Of a stretch of DNA of 64,000 nt, positions 37,880 to 47,949 are shown in pieces. The position numbers and the translations under genes were made by a program. The number at the start of each line of letters is the position of its first letter. Position 1 is the stretch's first letter. Under the pieces are notes generated by a model. It saw only the letters and a list, made by a program, of their open reading frames with translations, searched no databases and was not told where the DNA came from. Origin of the DNA: Pseudomonas mangrovi. Its GTDB lineage: Bacteria > Pseudomonadota > Gammaproteobacteria > Pseudomonadales > Pseudomonadaceae. The DNA lies in contig NZ_QASN01000017.1 in the NCBI RefSeq assembly GCF_003052585.1, positions 310,001 through 374,000 of the forward strand, written 5' to 3'.

Positions 37880-38543
37880 GCGCAGCGTCTCCCCCCTGGA
37901 TCGAGCGACGCAGTATCAGCAGATGGCGCTGGCCTTGGCAACCGGGAACCTTGAGCACTTCGCAGGCGACCAGCCGAAAGTCCGCCGGTAGCGCCTGCAG
38001 CTCGTCATCCGGCTGCACGCCCTTCATCGCCAGCCAGCGGGTTTCGCCGTTGCCCAGGTGGCGAGTCCAGTCGGCGAAATCCTGCAGCGAGCTGAACGCC
38101 CGCGAGCAGACGCCCTGGAAAGGCTGCTCGGGTCGGTAGGCTTCGACCCGGCTGTGGATAACCTCGAGGTTGGCCAGCCCCAGTTCGAGCTTCACCTGGG
38201 TGAGGAAGCGGGTCTTCTTGCCGTTGGAGTCGAGCAGAGTGAACCGTCGCTCGGGGAACATGATCGCCAGCGGTATCCCCGGCATGCCGCCACCGCTGCC
38301 GACGTCGAGCCAGCTGTTGCCGCCTTCGGCAACGAAGGGCAGCACGCTGAGGCTGTCGAGCAGATGGCGCGAGACCATCTCGTCCGGATCCCGCACCGCG
38401 GTCAGGTTGTAGGCCTTGTTCCATTTCACCAGCAGCGCCAGATAAGCCAGCAACTGGTCCTGCTGCGCATCGCTGAGGGAAAGGCCGAGGCTTGCGGCGC
38501 CTTCGACAAGTTCTCTGCGATGACGGGAGTCGGCTAGGGACAT
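37872..38543 (-). CDS. rsmG: 16S rRNA m7G527 methyltransferase
   Basis: This 223-residue SAM-dependent enzyme (GidB) carries [34 protein letters not shown], the SAM motif [17 protein letters not shown] and [12 protein letters not shown]. It modifies G527 of 16S rRNA. It overlaps mnmG by 1 bp and parA by 8 bp, so the three are translationally linked. Confidence 0.97.
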   Translation of the reverse strand: MSLADSRHRRELVEGAASLGLSLSDAQQDQLLAYLALLVKWNKAYNLTAVRDPDEMVSRHLLDSLSVLPFVAEGGNSWLDVGSGGGMPGIPLAIMFPERRFTLLDSNGKKTRFLTQVKLELGLANLEVIHSRVEAYRPEQPFQGVCSRAFSSLQDFADWTRHLGNGETRWLAMKGVQPDDELQALPADFRLVACEVLKVPGCQGQRHLLILRRSIQGGDAAHG

Positions 38544-40435
38544 CAGGCGCTCTGTTCCAGCGAACGTCCGGCGCCACGCTTCTTCAGGTGGATCAGCAAC
38601 AGCGAGATGGCGGCGGGCGTGACGCCTGGAATCCGCGAGGCCTGGCCGAGGGTTTCCGGGCGGGCACTGCCAAGCTTGGCCTGGATCTCGCGGGACAGTC
38701 CGGAGATGCCGGTGTAATCGATGTCCATCGGCAGACGGGTGTCCTCGCTGGCGCGCAGGCGGGCGATCTCGTCCTGCTGACGCTCGATGTAACCGGCGTA
38801 CTTGGTGCGGATCTCGACCTGCTCGGCGACCTGGGGGTCTTCCGCAGAAACGCCGGTGACCTCGGCCAGGCCGGCGTAATCGATTTCCGGACGGGTCAAC
38901 AGGTTGAGCAGGTTGTACTCACGGGTCAGCGGCGTGCCGAAGCGCTCGGCAATGGCGGCGCTTTGCTCGCTGCCCGGCTGAATCCAGGTGCTCTTCAGGC
39001 GCTGCTCTTCCAGCTCGATGGCTTCGCGCTTGGTGCAGAAGGCCGCCCAGCGGGCATCGTCGACCAGACCCAGTTCACGACCTTTTTCGGTCAGGCGCAG
39101 ATCGGCGTTGTCCTCGCGGAGAATCAGCCGGTACTCGGCACGCGAGGTGAACATGCGGTAGGGCTCCTGGGTGCCCAGGGTGATCAGGTCGTCGACCAGC
39201 ACGCCGAGGTAGGCCTCGTCGCGGCGCGGACACCAGCTGTCCCGGCCCTGCGCACGCAAGGCCGCGTTGGTCCCGGCCAGCAGGCCCTGGGCGCCGGCTT
39301 CCTCGTAACCGGTGGTGCCATTGATCTGTCCAGCGAAGAACAGCCCGGCGATGCTCTTGGTTTCCAGCGAGTACTTGAGGTCGCGCGGATCGAAATAGTC
39401 GTACTCGATGGCGTAGCCCGGCCGCACGATATGGGCGTTCTCCATGCCGCGGATCGAGCGCACGATCTCCAGCTGCACATCGAACGGCAGCGAGGTGGAA
39501 ATGCCGTTCGGATAGAGCTCGTTGGTGGTCAGGCCTTCGGGTTCCAGAAAGACCTGGTGGCTGTCCTTGTCGGCGAAGCGATGGATCTTGTCTTCGATCG
39601 AGGGGCAATAGCGTGGGCCGATGCCTTCGATGACTCCGGAATACATCGGCGAGCGATCCAGATTGCTGGCGATGATCTCGTGGGTACGGGTGTTGGTATG
39701 GGTGATCCAGCAACTGACCTGGGCCGGGTGCTGTTCCTTGGAACCGAGGAAGGACATCACCGGGATCGGCGTATCACCGGGCTGCTCGGTCATCGCGGAG
39801 AAATCCACCGAACGGCCGTCGATCCGCGGCGGTGTACCGGTCTTCAGGCGCCCGACGCGCAGTGGCAGTTCACGCAGACGACGGGCCAGGGCAATCGAGG
39901 GCGGATCGCCGGCGCGACCGCCGGAATAGTTCTGCAGGCCGATGTGGATAAGTCCCCCCAGGAAGGTCCCGGTGGTCAGCACCACGCTGTCGGCGTGAAA
40001 CCGCAGGCCCATCTGGGTAACCACGCCACGGACCTGCTCCTGCTCGACGATCAGATCGTCAGCAGCCTGCTGAAATATCCACAGGTTGGGCTGGTTCTCG
40101 AGAATCTCGCGTACCGCCGCCTTGTACAGAACTCGATCAGCCTGGGCTCGGGTGGCACGCACTGCCGGTCCTTTGCGGCTGTTGAGCACACGGAACTGGA
40201 TGCCGCCCTTGTCGGTGGCGATAGCCATGGCCCCGCCAAGAGCATCGATTTCCTTCACCAGATGGCTCTTGCCTATCCCGCCAATGGCCGGGTTGCAGCT
40301 CATCTGGCCGAGGGTTTCCACGTTGTGCGTCAGCAGCAGGGTTTTCACCCCCATCCGCGCAGAAGCCAGCGCGGCCTCGGTGCCGGCATGGCCGCCGCCG
40401 ATGACGATCACGTCAAAACGGGAAGGAAAATCCAC
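38543..40435 (-). CDS. mnmG: tRNA uridine 5-carboxymethylaminomethyl modification enzyme MnmG (GidA)
   Basis: The 630-residue FAD enzyme acts with MnmE to make cmnm5U34 in tRNAs. FAD-binding [34 protein letters not shown], and [30 protein letters not shown] are intact. I place the start at the second of two GTG codons ([14 protein letters not shown]), with GAGG 6 bp upstream. An in-frame reading that starts 29 codons earlier has no conserved residues. The upstream intergenic region contains DnaA boxes. Confidence 0.96.
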   Translation of the reverse strand: MDFPSRFDVIVIGGGHAGTEAALASARMGVKTLLLTHNVETLGQMSCNPAIGGIGKSHLVKEIDALGGAMAIATDKGGIQFRVLNSRKGPAVRATRAQADRVLYKAAVREILENQPNLWIFQQAADDLIVEQEQVRGVVTQMGLRFHADSVVLTTGTFLGGLIHIGLQNYSGGRAGDPPSIALARRLRELPLRVGRLKTGTPPRIDGRSVDFSAMTEQPGDTPIPVMSFLGSKEQHPAQVSCWITHTNTRTHEIIASNLDRSPMYSGVIEGIGPRYCPSIEDKIHRFADKDSHQVFLEPEGLTTNELYPNGISTSLPFDVQLEIVRSIRGMENAHIVRPGYAIEYDYFDPRDLKYSLETKSIAGLFFAGQINGTTGYEEAGAQGLLAGTNAALRAQGRDSWCPRRDEAYLGVLVDDLITLGTQEPYRMFTSRAEYRLILREDNADLRLTEKGRELGLVDDARWAAFCTKREAIELEEQRLKSTWIQPGSEQSAAIAERFGTPLTREYNLLNLLTRPEIDYAGLAEVTGVSAEDPQVAEQVEIRTKYAGYIERQQDEIARLRASEDTRLPMDIDYTGISGLSREIQAKLGSARPETLGQASRIPGVTPAAISLLLIHLKKRGAGRSLEQSA

Positions 40436-40914
40436 CACGCACCTCGTGCCTGTTGCTGGGGAAGGGGAAAAGAGCCGGCAAGTATAGGGATTTGCCCTGA
40501 CCGAAAGAAGTCTTTTGCACAAAAAATAGCCAGTGTGCCCTTCTGGCTTCGAGGCTTTGCTCGCCGGCTTACAGAATAAAGAAGAAGAGAAATTTCTTTA
40601 AAGCTTTCTCTTATGTTTATGTATGGTGCATCGACTTTCTGTGGATAACATTCCACAGCCCTCTGAATACAAGGCCTGCAGAGTTCCGCAAAGCTGTGCT
40701 GAACCTGACCGTATCCGGGGGGCAAGCTGGGCTGCGCCTGTGGATGGAAACACTGGTTATCAACAGGCTGTTTTATGCTCAGCTTTTGCCACCGGTTATG
40801 GACTGGGCTCAGGGCCTGTTATCCACAGGGCTGCTGAACCCAATTTTGGGTGCGTGGGATCGTCCGATGTGAGCAAGCGGAATTGGAATGGCGCTTGAAG
40901 CGGGCAGTTGGAAA
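40436..40914. other. Second origin-like region between mnmG and mnmE
   Basis: This 479-bp region has no gene. It contains two perfect DnaA boxes (40640-40648, minus orientation; 40819-40827, plus), a one-mismatch box TTATCAACA (40757-40765) and a two-mismatch box at 40739. An AT-rich stretch at ~40572-40625 precedes them and contains AAGAGAAATTTCTT, also present at the rpmH-dnaA origin. Work on Pseudomonas (Yee and Smith) described two autonomously replicating fragments near dnaA, which this layout fits. It must also carry promoters for both flanking genes. Confidence 0.65.
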
Positions 40915-42282
40915 CTATTTGCCGATGCAGAAGCTGGAAAAGATCCGCCCGAGCAGGTCGTCGGAGCTGAAGCTGCCGGTGATTTCACCGAGCGCCTGTT
41001 GCGCCGCACGCAGATCTTCGGCGAGCAGCTCGCCCGCGCCCGCTTCGGTGAGCTGACGCAGCCCGTGGTCGAGGCTGGTTGACGCCTGCTGCAGCGCCTG
41101 CAGATGCCTGCGCCGCGCGCTGAAGCTGCTTTCCGCTGTCTGGGTAAAGCCCATGCAGGCCTTCAGGTGCTCACGCAGCAGATCGAGCCCCACACCCGAG
41201 CTGGCGCAGAGGCTTATCGTCACGTGGCCGTCGGCGCTTTCGTGAAGGCTGATCGGCTCGCCGGAGAGATCGGCCTTATTGCGCACCAGGGTGACCTTGT
41301 GCGGATCCGGCTGGCTGTCGGTGAACTCCGGCCATAGAGCGAAGGGGTCTTCAGCCTCTGCTGCGCTCGAGTCCACTACCAGCAGAACCCGATCTGCTTC
41401 GCCGATCGCCCTGAGCGCGCGTTCGACGCCGATCTGCTCGACCTGGTCGCTGGTGGCGCGAAGACCGGCGGTGTCGATCACATGCAGCGGCATGCCGTCG
41501 ATGTGGATATGTTCGCGCAACACGTCGCGGGTGGTCCCGGCGATATCGGTGACGATGGCGGCCTCGCGTCCGGCCAGCGCATTGAGCAGGCTCGATTTTC
41601 CGGCGTTAGGTCGCCCAGCGATCACCACGCTCATGCCGTCGCGCAGCAATGCCCCCTGACCGGCTTCACGCAGCACTGCAGCGAGTTCTGCACGGACGCC
41701 TTCTAGCAGGGTCAGGATGTGGCCATCAGCGAGAAAGTCAATTTCCTCCTCGGGGAAATCGATCGCCGCTTCGACCTGGATGCGCAGCTGGATCAGTTTT
41801 TCGGTAAGGCTCTCCACCCGCTGCGAGAAGGCACCCTGCAGGGAGCGCAAGGCATTGCGCGCCGCCTGCTCGGAACTGGCTTCGATCAGGTCGGCAATGG
41901 CTTCGGCCTGGGCCAGGTCCAGCTTGTCGTTGAGGAAGGCCCGTTCGCTGAACTCACCGGGGCGAGCCAGGCGTGCGCCCAGCTCCAGGCAGCGACGCAG
42001 CAGCATGTCCAGCACCACCGGCCCGCCATGTCCTTGAAGCTCGACTACGTCTTCGCCGGTAAAGGAATGCGGACCGGGAAAGTAGAGCGTCAGGCCTTCG
42101 TCTATGGCACTGCAGTTGGCGTCGCGAAACGCACCGTAGTGGGCATGCCTGGGCTTGAGTTCGCGATTGGCGATCTGTCGGCCGATGGGCGCCGCCTTGG
42201 GGCCGGAGAGGCGGACGATGCCGACGCCGCCGCGGCCCTGCGCGGTGGCGATGGCGACGATGGTGTCGGCGGCAGGATTCAT
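40915..42282 (-). CDS. mnmE: tRNA modification GTPase MnmE (TrmE)
   Basis: This 455-residue enzyme has an N-terminal tetrahydrofolate-binding domain ([36 protein letters not shown]). A helical domain and an inserted G domain follow: G1 [15 protein letters not shown]2 [10 protein letters not shown]3 DTAGLR, G4 NKADL. The C-terminus FCIGK carries the catalytic Cys. It forms the U34 modification complex with MnmG. It is downstream of yidC and separated from mnmG by the origin-like region. Confidence 0.97.
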   Translation of the reverse strand: MNPAADTIVAIATAQGRGGVGIVRLSGPKAAPIGRQIANRELKPRHAHYGAFRDANCSAIDEGLTLYFPGPHSFTGEDVVELQGHGGPVVLDMLLRRCLELGARLARPGEFSERAFLNDKLDLAQAEAIADLIEASSEQAARNALRSLQGAFSQRVESLTEKLIQLRIQVEAAIDFPEEEIDFLADGHILTLLEGVRAELAAVLREAGQGALLRDGMSVVIAGRPNAGKSSLLNALAGREAAIVTDIAGTTRDVLREHIHIDGMPLHVIDTAGLRATSDQVEQIGVERALRAIGEADRVLLVVDSSAAEAEDPFALWPEFTDSQPDPHKVTLVRNKADLSGEPISLHESADGHVTISLCASSGVGLDLLREHLKACMGFTQTAESSFSARRRHLQALQQASTSLDHGLRQLTEAGAGELLAEDLRAAQQALGEITGSFSSDDLLGRIFSSFCIGK

Positions 42283-42300
42283 GCGAACTCCGGATAGCAG

Positions 42301-42321
42301 AACGCCCCACGAGGGGGCGTT
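42301..42321. terminator. Hairpin between yidC and mnmE
   Basis: AACGCCCC and GGGGCGTT form a perfect 8-bp stem with a 5-nt loop in the 57-bp gap. A T-run is missing, so termination may be partial and mnmE may be read through from yidC. Confidence 0.5.
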
Positions 42322-42339
42322 CGTTCAAGCCTTTTCGGG

Positions 42340-44043
42340 TCAGCCAGCCTTCTTGCTGGCCGCCTCGATCTGGCGGGTAATGTACCACTGCTGTGCGATC
42401 GACAGGATGTTGTTGACCACCCAGTACAGCACCAGACCCGCAGGGAACCAGAGGAAGAAGAAGGTGAAGATGATCGGCAGCATCTTCATCACCTTGGCCT
42501 GCATGGGATCCGGCGGCGTCGGGTTCAGCTGCTGCTGGATGAACATGGTTACGCCCATGATGATCGGCAGGATGAAGAACGGATCCTTGATCGACAGATC
42601 GGTGATCCAGAACATCCAGGGCGCCTGGCGCATCTCGACGCTTTCCAGCAGGACCCAGTAGAGCGCGAGGAATACCGGCATCTGTACCAGGATCGGCAGA
42701 CAGCCGCCCAGGGGATTGATCTTCTCCTTCTTGTACAGCTCCATCATCGCCTGGGACATCTTCTGACGATCGTCGCCGTACTGCTCCTTGAGCGCCTGCA
42801 GCTTGGGCGACACGGCGCGCATACGGGCCATGGAACGGTAGCTGGCGGCGGACAGCGGGAAGAAGATCAACTTGATGACGACGGTCAGCGCAATGATCGA
42901 CCAGCCCCAGTTGCCGAGGAAGTCGTGAATGTTCTCCAGCAACCAGAAAATCGGTTGGGCGATGAACCACAGGAAGCTGTAGTCGACGGTCAGACGCAGC
43001 CCAGGGGAAAGTGCCTCCAGTTTTTCTTGGATCTTCGGGCCTGCGTAGAGAACGGCCCGGGTTTCACCCTGACTACCGGCAGGAACCTCGAGAGTCGGTC
43101 CGGTGAAGCGGATCACGTAATTGTTGCGGCTGTCTTTGAATGCTTTGATGTTGTTAGTGCCTGGGTCTTTGGGAATCCAGGCGGTCACGAAATAGTGCTG
43201 CAGCCAGGCGATCCAGCCACCTTCTACCTTTAACTCAAGCCACGAATTAGGAACATTCTTGGCGTTCTCTTCCTGCATGTCGTCGAACTCGCCCATTTTC
43301 ACCTTGGTGTAGGGCTTGTCAGGAGTCCAGAGCGCTGCGCCCAGATAGGTCGCTGTGCCTGTAGCAGTGGTGGAAGAGGGATCGCCGCTGGCATCGCGCT
43401 TTAGTTGACCGTACATGCTGCCACGCCAGGCGCTATCGCTACGGTTGTCGATCAGGTAGTTCACACCGATGTCGTAGTCGCCCCGCTTGAATCGGAAGCG
43501 CTTGACGAATTCGACCCCACCCTTAGTCAGCGTTAGGTCGACCACCAGCTCGTCCTGGCTGGCTGCCATTTCGTAGGAGGATTCTTTACTGATCCACAGT
43601 TCGCGACCCTGACTGGAGTCCGGGGAGTTTGCGGCTTTCACTCCGGTCAAACCGCTAGACGCTATGTAGAAACGTTCATTGCTGTTTTCAAAAAGCTGGA
43701 ACGGGACGTCAGGCCGGTCTTGGCGGCGAGGATACTTGGGCAGCATCAGCTCGACGATGTCACCCCCACGGGGGTCGATTGCCAGCTCCAGTACGTCGGT
43801 ACGCACGCGGATCAGTTCGGTACTGCCAGGTGCTTCTTCTGTCACTGCGCCGATTTCGGGCTCCAGCAGCGGCACGTCATCGTCGGCGCCGGGTGCTGCC
43901 TGAGTGGATTTGGCTGCAGGTGCAGTGGACCGCGTTTGTTCTGGCGGCAATTGAACCTGGCCGTAGTCCTGGTTCCACTGCAGAACCATCAGATAGGACA
44001 CGACTGCCAGGGCAACGATCAGGATCGGGCGTTTGATATCCAT
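42340..44043 (-). CDS. yidC: Membrane protein insertase YidC
   Basis: This 567-residue insertase has an N-terminal transmembrane helix (PILIVALAVVSYLMVLQWNQDYG) and a large periplasmic P1 beta domain (~60-340). The conserved 60KD_IMP core follows (GWSIIALTVVIKLIFFPLSAASYRSMARMRAVSPKLQALKEQYGDDRQKMSQAMMELYKKEKINPLGGCLPILVQMPVFLALYWVL). The hydrophilic groove Arg lies in this core. It is the next gene after yidD with a 2-bp gap. Confidence 0.97.
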   Translation of the reverse strand: MDIKRPILIVALAVVSYLMVLQWNQDYGQVQLPPEQTRSTAPAAKSTQAAPGADDDVPLLEPEIGAVTEEAPGSTELIRVRTDVLELAIDPRGGDIVELMLPKYPRRQDRPDVPFQLFENSNERFYIASSGLTGVKAANSPDSSQGRELWISKESSYEMAASQDELVVDLTLTKGGVEFVKRFRFKRGDYDIGVNYLIDNRSDSAWRGSMYGQLKRDASGDPSSTTATGTATYLGAALWTPDKPYTKVKMGEFDDMQEENAKNVPNSWLELKVEGGWIAWLQHYFVTAWIPKDPGTNNIKAFKDSRNNYVIRFTGPTLEVPAGSQGETRAVLYAGPKIQEKLEALSPGLRLTVDYSFLWFIAQPIFWLLENIHDFLGNWGWSIIALTVVIKLIFFPLSAASYRSMARMRAVSPKLQALKEQYGDDRQKMSQAMMELYKKEKINPLGGCLPILVQMPVFLALYWVLLESVEMRQAPWMFWITDLSIKDPFFILPIIMGVTMFIQQQLNPTPPDPMQAKVMKMLPIIFTFFFLWFPAGLVLYWVVNNILSIAQQWYITRQIEAASKKAG

Positions 44044-44045
44044 GA

Positions 44046-44300
44046 TTACTCGGCCATCGAAGAGGTTTTAGAAGGGGTCGCGCCAGGGACTGGGTCGTAG
44101 CCCCCCGGATGCCAGGGGTGACAGCGGCCGAGCCTGCGTATCGCGAGCCAGCCACCGCGGATCACGCCATGTTGCTCGATGGCTTCATGGGCGTAGCAGG
44201 AGCAGCTCGGATAGAAGCGGCAATGGCTGGCCATCATGGGACTGATGGCGTACTGGTAGAGCCGGATGGGAGCAAGCACAAGTCTACGTACGGGGACCAT
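44046..44300 (-). CDS. yidD: Membrane protein insertion efficiency factor YidD
   Basis: This 84-residue protein carries [58 protein letters not shown], the YidD signature with conserved Cys residues. It overlaps the end of rnpA by 17 bp and precedes yidC, the standard rpmH-rnpA-yidD-yidC order. Confidence 0.95.
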   Translation of the reverse strand: MVPVRRLVLAPIRLYQYAISPMMASHCRFYPSCSCYAHEAIEQHGVIRGGWLAIRRLGRCHPWHPGGYDPVPGATPSKTSSMAE

Positions 44301-44682
44301 CGGCCACCCCAGGTTCGGTTTGGGCTTGGGTCGGTTTGCTCCGCGCGATGCGCTTGAAGAGCTTGCCGAATTGCTGGAACAGCTCGGGGTTATCCAGGTC
44401 GGCCAGGCCCTTGCGAGCGACCACCACGATATCCCAACCTGCCAGTGCGTCCTGACTGTGACGAAAGCTTTCGCGGATGACGCGCTTGAGGCGATTCCGC
44501 TCGACAGCGAGCTTTACGCTCTTCTTGCCGATCACCAGACCGAGACGGGGATGTTCCAGCTGGTTTTCGTGCGCCAGCAGGAGAACGTTCCTGCCTGGAG
44601 CCCGTGCGGTAGGTGAATCGAAGACCGTCTTGAATTGCCGTGGGGTGAGCAGACGCTTATCCCGGCCGAATCCTCGATTCAC
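44284..44682 (-). CDS. rnpA: Ribonuclease P protein component
   Basis: The 132-residue protein subunit helps RNase P RNA process pre-tRNA 5' ends. The conserved RNP motif is [24 protein letters not shown], preceded by [18 protein letters not shown] chose the GTG start ([12 protein letters not shown]) that follows the rpmH stop by 13 bp. The longer in-frame reading would run backwards through rpmH. Confidence 0.94.
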   Translation of the reverse strand: MNRGFGRDKRLLTPRQFKTVFDSPTARAPGRNVLLLAHENQLEHPRLGLVIGKKSVKLAVERNRLKRVIRESFRHSQDALAGWDIVVVARKGLADLDNPELFQQFGKLFKRIARSKPTQAQTEPGVADGPRT

Positions 44683-44695
44683 TACCTGAGCCGGA

Positions 44696-44830
44696 TCAAA
44701 CGGCCAGACGCTTGCGGCCTTTGGCGCGACGACGCGACAGGACGGCGCGACCGTTCTTGGTAGCCATGCGGGCACGGAAACCGTGGGTGCGAGCGCGCTT
44801 GAGAGTGCTGGGTTGGAAAGTGCGTTTCAT
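44696..44830 (-). CDS. rpmH: 50S ribosomal protein L34
   Basis: A 44-residue protein was translated directly from the minus strand: it starts [20 protein letters not shown] and ends [12 protein letters not shown]. This is the invariant L34 sequence. It is the first gene of the rpmH-rnpA-yidD-yidC block and is divergent from dnaA. Confidence 0.97.
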   Translation of the reverse strand: MKRTFQPSTLKRARTHGFRARMATKNGRAVLSRRRAKGRKRLAV

Positions 44831-45387
44831 GGTGCGTTACCTGGATGGTCGACATCGGGCCGGAATGACCCGCTTTTTAAGAGACCGGCGATTCTAGAGA
44901 AAGCCGCACGGTAGGTCAATTTCCGTGCAAGCGATCGGGATAGAAAAATAATTAAAGAGAAATTTCTTGAAGAGAAGCTTGTAGAAGCAGATGCAATTAA
45001 GGCAACGGTTATCTGTGGGTAAGTACTCTTAAGTCATGTAATTAAAGGATTTTCTGTATTTTAAAGCCGGTGGGTTTCCTGAGTAGTTCCGCTGGATCTG
45101 CTGTGGATTGGCTGTGTGCAGGAGGGCCTTTTATCAACAGCTGAGGTTCAGCGCAGGTTGTCCACAGCGTTCAGGGGCGGTTCCAAGGCAGGTTGTACAC
45201 AGGATCCATGGGATCGGCAGGTGTATGCCGTATGGACCTTGCAGATTCCGGGAACACCCCCCTGCCTTTGCTATCAAGACGTTGATTTTACAAGGCTGAC
45301 GGCTCGGCCAAAGATGTGGATAACTCAGCCTGCCACCGATACAATGGCCGACAGTTTTTTGCCTGGCTTCGGCCTCAGGGGATGCGT
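44831..45387. other. Chromosomal replication origin oriC (rpmH-dnaA interval)
   Basis: This 557-bp interval has no credible gene. An AT-rich part (~44935-45065) includes AAGAGAAATTTCTT at 44955-44968. DnaA boxes follow: TGTGGGTAA (45014-45022, one mismatch), TGTGGATTG (45102-45110, weak), TTATCAACA (45131-45139), TTGTCCACA (45158-45166), TTGTACACA (45193-45201) and a perfect TGTGGATAA (45315-45323). This order, AT-rich then a DnaA-box cluster upstream of dnaA, is the standard Pseudomonas oriC. dnaA is probably autoregulated through the last box. Confidence 0.9.
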
Positions 45388-46812
45388 GTGTCGGTCGATC
45401 TTTGGCAACAGTGCGTCGAGCTCTTGCGCGACGAGTTGCCTGCCCAGCAGTTCAACACCTGGATCAGACCTTTGCAGGTCGAGGCACTTGATGAAGAGCT
45501 GCGCATTTATGCGCCGAACCGCTTCGTGCTCGACTGGGTCAACGACAAGTACCTAGGGCGTCTTCTGGAGCTGCTGGGCGAACGCGCGGACGGCCACGCA
45601 CCGGCGCTGACTCTTCTGATTGGCAGCAAACGGGCCGCGCGGCCTGTGGTCGCTCCTAGCGCTTCGCCGTCGGTTGCCGTCTCCGCGCCTGCCCCGGTGC
45701 TGGCGGAGGTCGCAGTGGCCAGCAGTCCCGCCGTCGAGTCCGTGCCCGCTCGCAGTGAGCGTTCGGTACAGGTCGAGGGGGGGCTCAAGCATACGAGCTA
45801 CCTGAATCGCAGCTTTACATTCGAGAATTTCGTCGAGGGCAAGTCCAACCAGCTGGCACGCGCGGCGGCCTGGCAGGTGGCGGACAATCCCAAGCACGGT
45901 TACAACCCCCTGTTCCTTTATGGCGGGGTTGGCCTGGGCAAGACCCACCTCATGCACGCCGTCGGCAATCATCTGCTGAAGAAGAACCCGAATGCCAAGG
46001 TGGTCTACCTGCACTCCGAGCGTTTCGTTGCCGACATGGTCAAGGCGTTGCAACTGAATGCGATCAACGAGTTCAAGCGTTTCTACCGCTCGGTGGACGC
46101 GTTGTTGATCGATGACATCCAGTTCTTCGCCAAGAAGGAACGCTCGCAGGAAGAATTCTTTCACACCTTCAATGCGCTGCTTGAGGGTGGGCAGCAGGTC
46201 ATCCTGACCAGTGACCGCTACCCCAAGGAAATCGAAGGACTCGAAGAGCGCCTCAAGTCACGCTTCGGCTGGGGTCTCACCGTGGCGGTGGAGCCGCCCG
46301 AGCTGGAGACCCGGGTGGCGATCCTGATGAAGAAGGCCGACCAGGCCAAGGTGGATCTGCCGCATGACGCAGCCTTCTTCATCGCGCAGCGAATTCGCTC
46401 CAATGTGCGCGAGCTGGAAGGTGCATTGAAGCGCGTTATCGCACACTCGCATTTTATGGGCCGGTCAATCACCATCGAGCTGATTCGCGAGTCGTTGAAG
46501 GATCTGCTTGCGCTGCAGGACAAGCTGGTCAGCGTGGACAATATCCAGCGCACGACTGCCGAGTACTACAAGATCAAGATCTCCGACATGCTGTCCAAGC
46601 GTCGCTCCCGTTCCGTGGCTCGCCCACGTCAGGTGGCGATGGCTCTTTCCAAGGAACTGACCAACCACAGCCTGCCGGAAATCGGCGATGCCTTTGGCGG
46701 TCGCGACCATACAACCGTATTGCATGCATGCAGAAAGATTGCTGAACTTCGCGAGTCCGACGCGGACATTCGCGAGGATTACAAGAATCTGCTGCGTACT
46801 CTGACTACCTGA
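45388..46812 (+). CDS. dnaA: Chromosomal replication initiator DnaA
   Basis: This 474-residue initiator starts at GTG ([30 protein letters not shown]), with GGGG 6 bp upstream; an ATG two codons earlier overlaps the ribosome site. Domain II (~85-150) is a low-complexity Ala/Val/Pro linker, shorter than in P. aeruginosa as I remember it. Domain III has Walker [17 protein letters not shown] and Walker [10 protein letters not shown]. Domain IV ends with the DnaA-box-binding [15 protein letters not shown]. It heads dnaA-dnaN-recF-gyrB. Confidence 0.97.
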   Translation: MSVDLWQQCVELLRDELPAQQFNTWIRPLQVEALDEELRIYAPNRFVLDWVNDKYLGRLLELLGERADGHAPALTLLIGSKRAARPVVAPSASPSVAVSAPAPVLAEVAVASSPAVESVPARSERSVQVEGGLKHTSYLNRSFTFENFVEGKSNQLARAAAWQVADNPKHGYNPLFLYGGVGLGKTHLMHAVGNHLLKKNPNAKVVYLHSERFVADMVKALQLNAINEFKRFYRSVDALLIDDIQFFAKKERSQEEFFHTFNALLEGGQQVILTSDRYPKEIEGLEERLKSRFGWGLTVAVEPPELETRVAILMKKADQAKVDLPHDAAFFIAQRIRSNVRELEGALKRVIAHSHFMGRSITIELIRESLKDLLALQDKLVSVDNIQRTTAEYYKIKISDMLSKRRSRSVARPRQVAMALSKELTNHSLPEIGDAFGGRDHTTVLHACRKIAELRESDADIREDYKNLLRTLTT

Positions 46813-46839
46813 TATCGCACTCAGCAAAGGGACTGGACC

Positions 46840-47943
46840 ATGCATTTCACCATTCAACGCGAAGCCTTGTTGAAACCGCTGCAACTGGTTGCCGGTGTCG
46901 TGGAGCGCCGCCAGACCCTGCCGGTTCTTTCCAACGTGCTACTGGTGGTTGACGGCCAGCAGCTGTCGCTGACCGGTACTGACCTGGAAGTCGAGCTGGT
47001 CGGCCGGGTGACCCTGGAAGATGCCGCCGAGCCGGGAGAAATCACGGTTCCGGCACGCAAGCTGATGGACATCTGCAAGAGCCTGCCCAGCGATGCGTTG
47101 ATCGACATTCGTACTGATGAGCAGAAGCTGGTGGTCAAGGCAGGTCGTAGCCGCTTTACCCTTTCGACCTTGCCGGCGAATGATTTCCCGACTGTCGAGG
47201 AAGGTCCTGGTTCGCTGAATTTTGCGGTACCGCAGGGCAAGTTGCGTCGCCTGATCGAACGCACCAGCTTCGCCATGGCGCAGCAGGACGTTCGTTACTA
47301 CCTCAATGGCATGCTGCTCGAGGTCAGTAGCGGGATGTTGCGCGCCGTGGCTACCGATGGCCATCGCCTGGCGATGTGTTCGCTGACCGGCGATATCCAG
47401 CAGGCCGAACGGCACCAGGTGATCGTGCCGCGCAAGGGCATCCTTGAGCTGGCTCGTCTGCTGACCGATCAGGACGCGGAAGTGCGCATTGTCCTTGGCC
47501 AGCATCATGTCCGCGCCACCACTGGTGATTTCACCTTCACCTCGAAGTTGGTCGATGGCAAGTTTCCCGACTATGAGCGTGTACTGCCGCGTGGCGGCGA
47601 CAAGCTGGTAGTGGGTGATCGCCAGGCGCTGCGTGAAGCCTTCAGCCGCACCGCGATCCTTTCCAATGAAAAGTACCGCGGTATTCGTCTCCAGCTCAGT
47701 GCAGGTCTGCTGAAGATCCAGGCCAACAATCCCGAGCAGGAAGAGGCCGAGGAAGAGATCGCAGTCGACTACAACGGCGGCAACCTGGAAATTGGCTTCA
47801 ATGTCAGCTATCTCCTCGATGTGCTCGGGGTGATGGGCGCTGAGCAGGTGCGTCTGACCCTTTCCGATTCCAACAGCAGTGCGCTGGTACAGGAAGCGGA
47901 CAATGACGACTCGGCGTACGTCGTCATGCCGATGCGCTTGTAG
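46840..47943 (+). CDS. dnaN: DNA polymerase III beta sliding clamp
   Basis: The 367-residue clamp has three repeats of the clamp fold. It starts MHFTIQREALLKPLQLVAGVVERRQTLPVLSNVLL and ends AYVVMPMRL, as usual. LATDGHRLAMC and VDGKFPDYERVLP are conserved. It lies 27 bp after dnaA and 6 bp before recF. Confidence 0.98.
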   Translation: MHFTIQREALLKPLQLVAGVVERRQTLPVLSNVLLVVDGQQLSLTGTDLEVELVGRVTLEDAAEPGEITVPARKLMDICKSLPSDALIDIRTDEQKLVVKAGRSRFTLSTLPANDFPTVEEGPGSLNFAVPQGKLRRLIERTSFAMAQQDVRYYLNGMLLEVSSGMLRAVATDGHRLAMCSLTGDIQQAERHQVIVPRKGILELARLLTDQDAEVRIVLGQHHVRATTGDFTFTSKLVDGKFPDYERVLPRGGDKLVVGDRQALREAFSRTAILSNEKYRGIRLQLSAGLLKIQANNPEQEEAEEEIAVDYNGGNLEIGFNVSYLLDVLGVMGAEQVRLTLSDSNSSALVQEADNDDSAYVVMPMRL

Positions 47944-47949
47944 TAGCCG

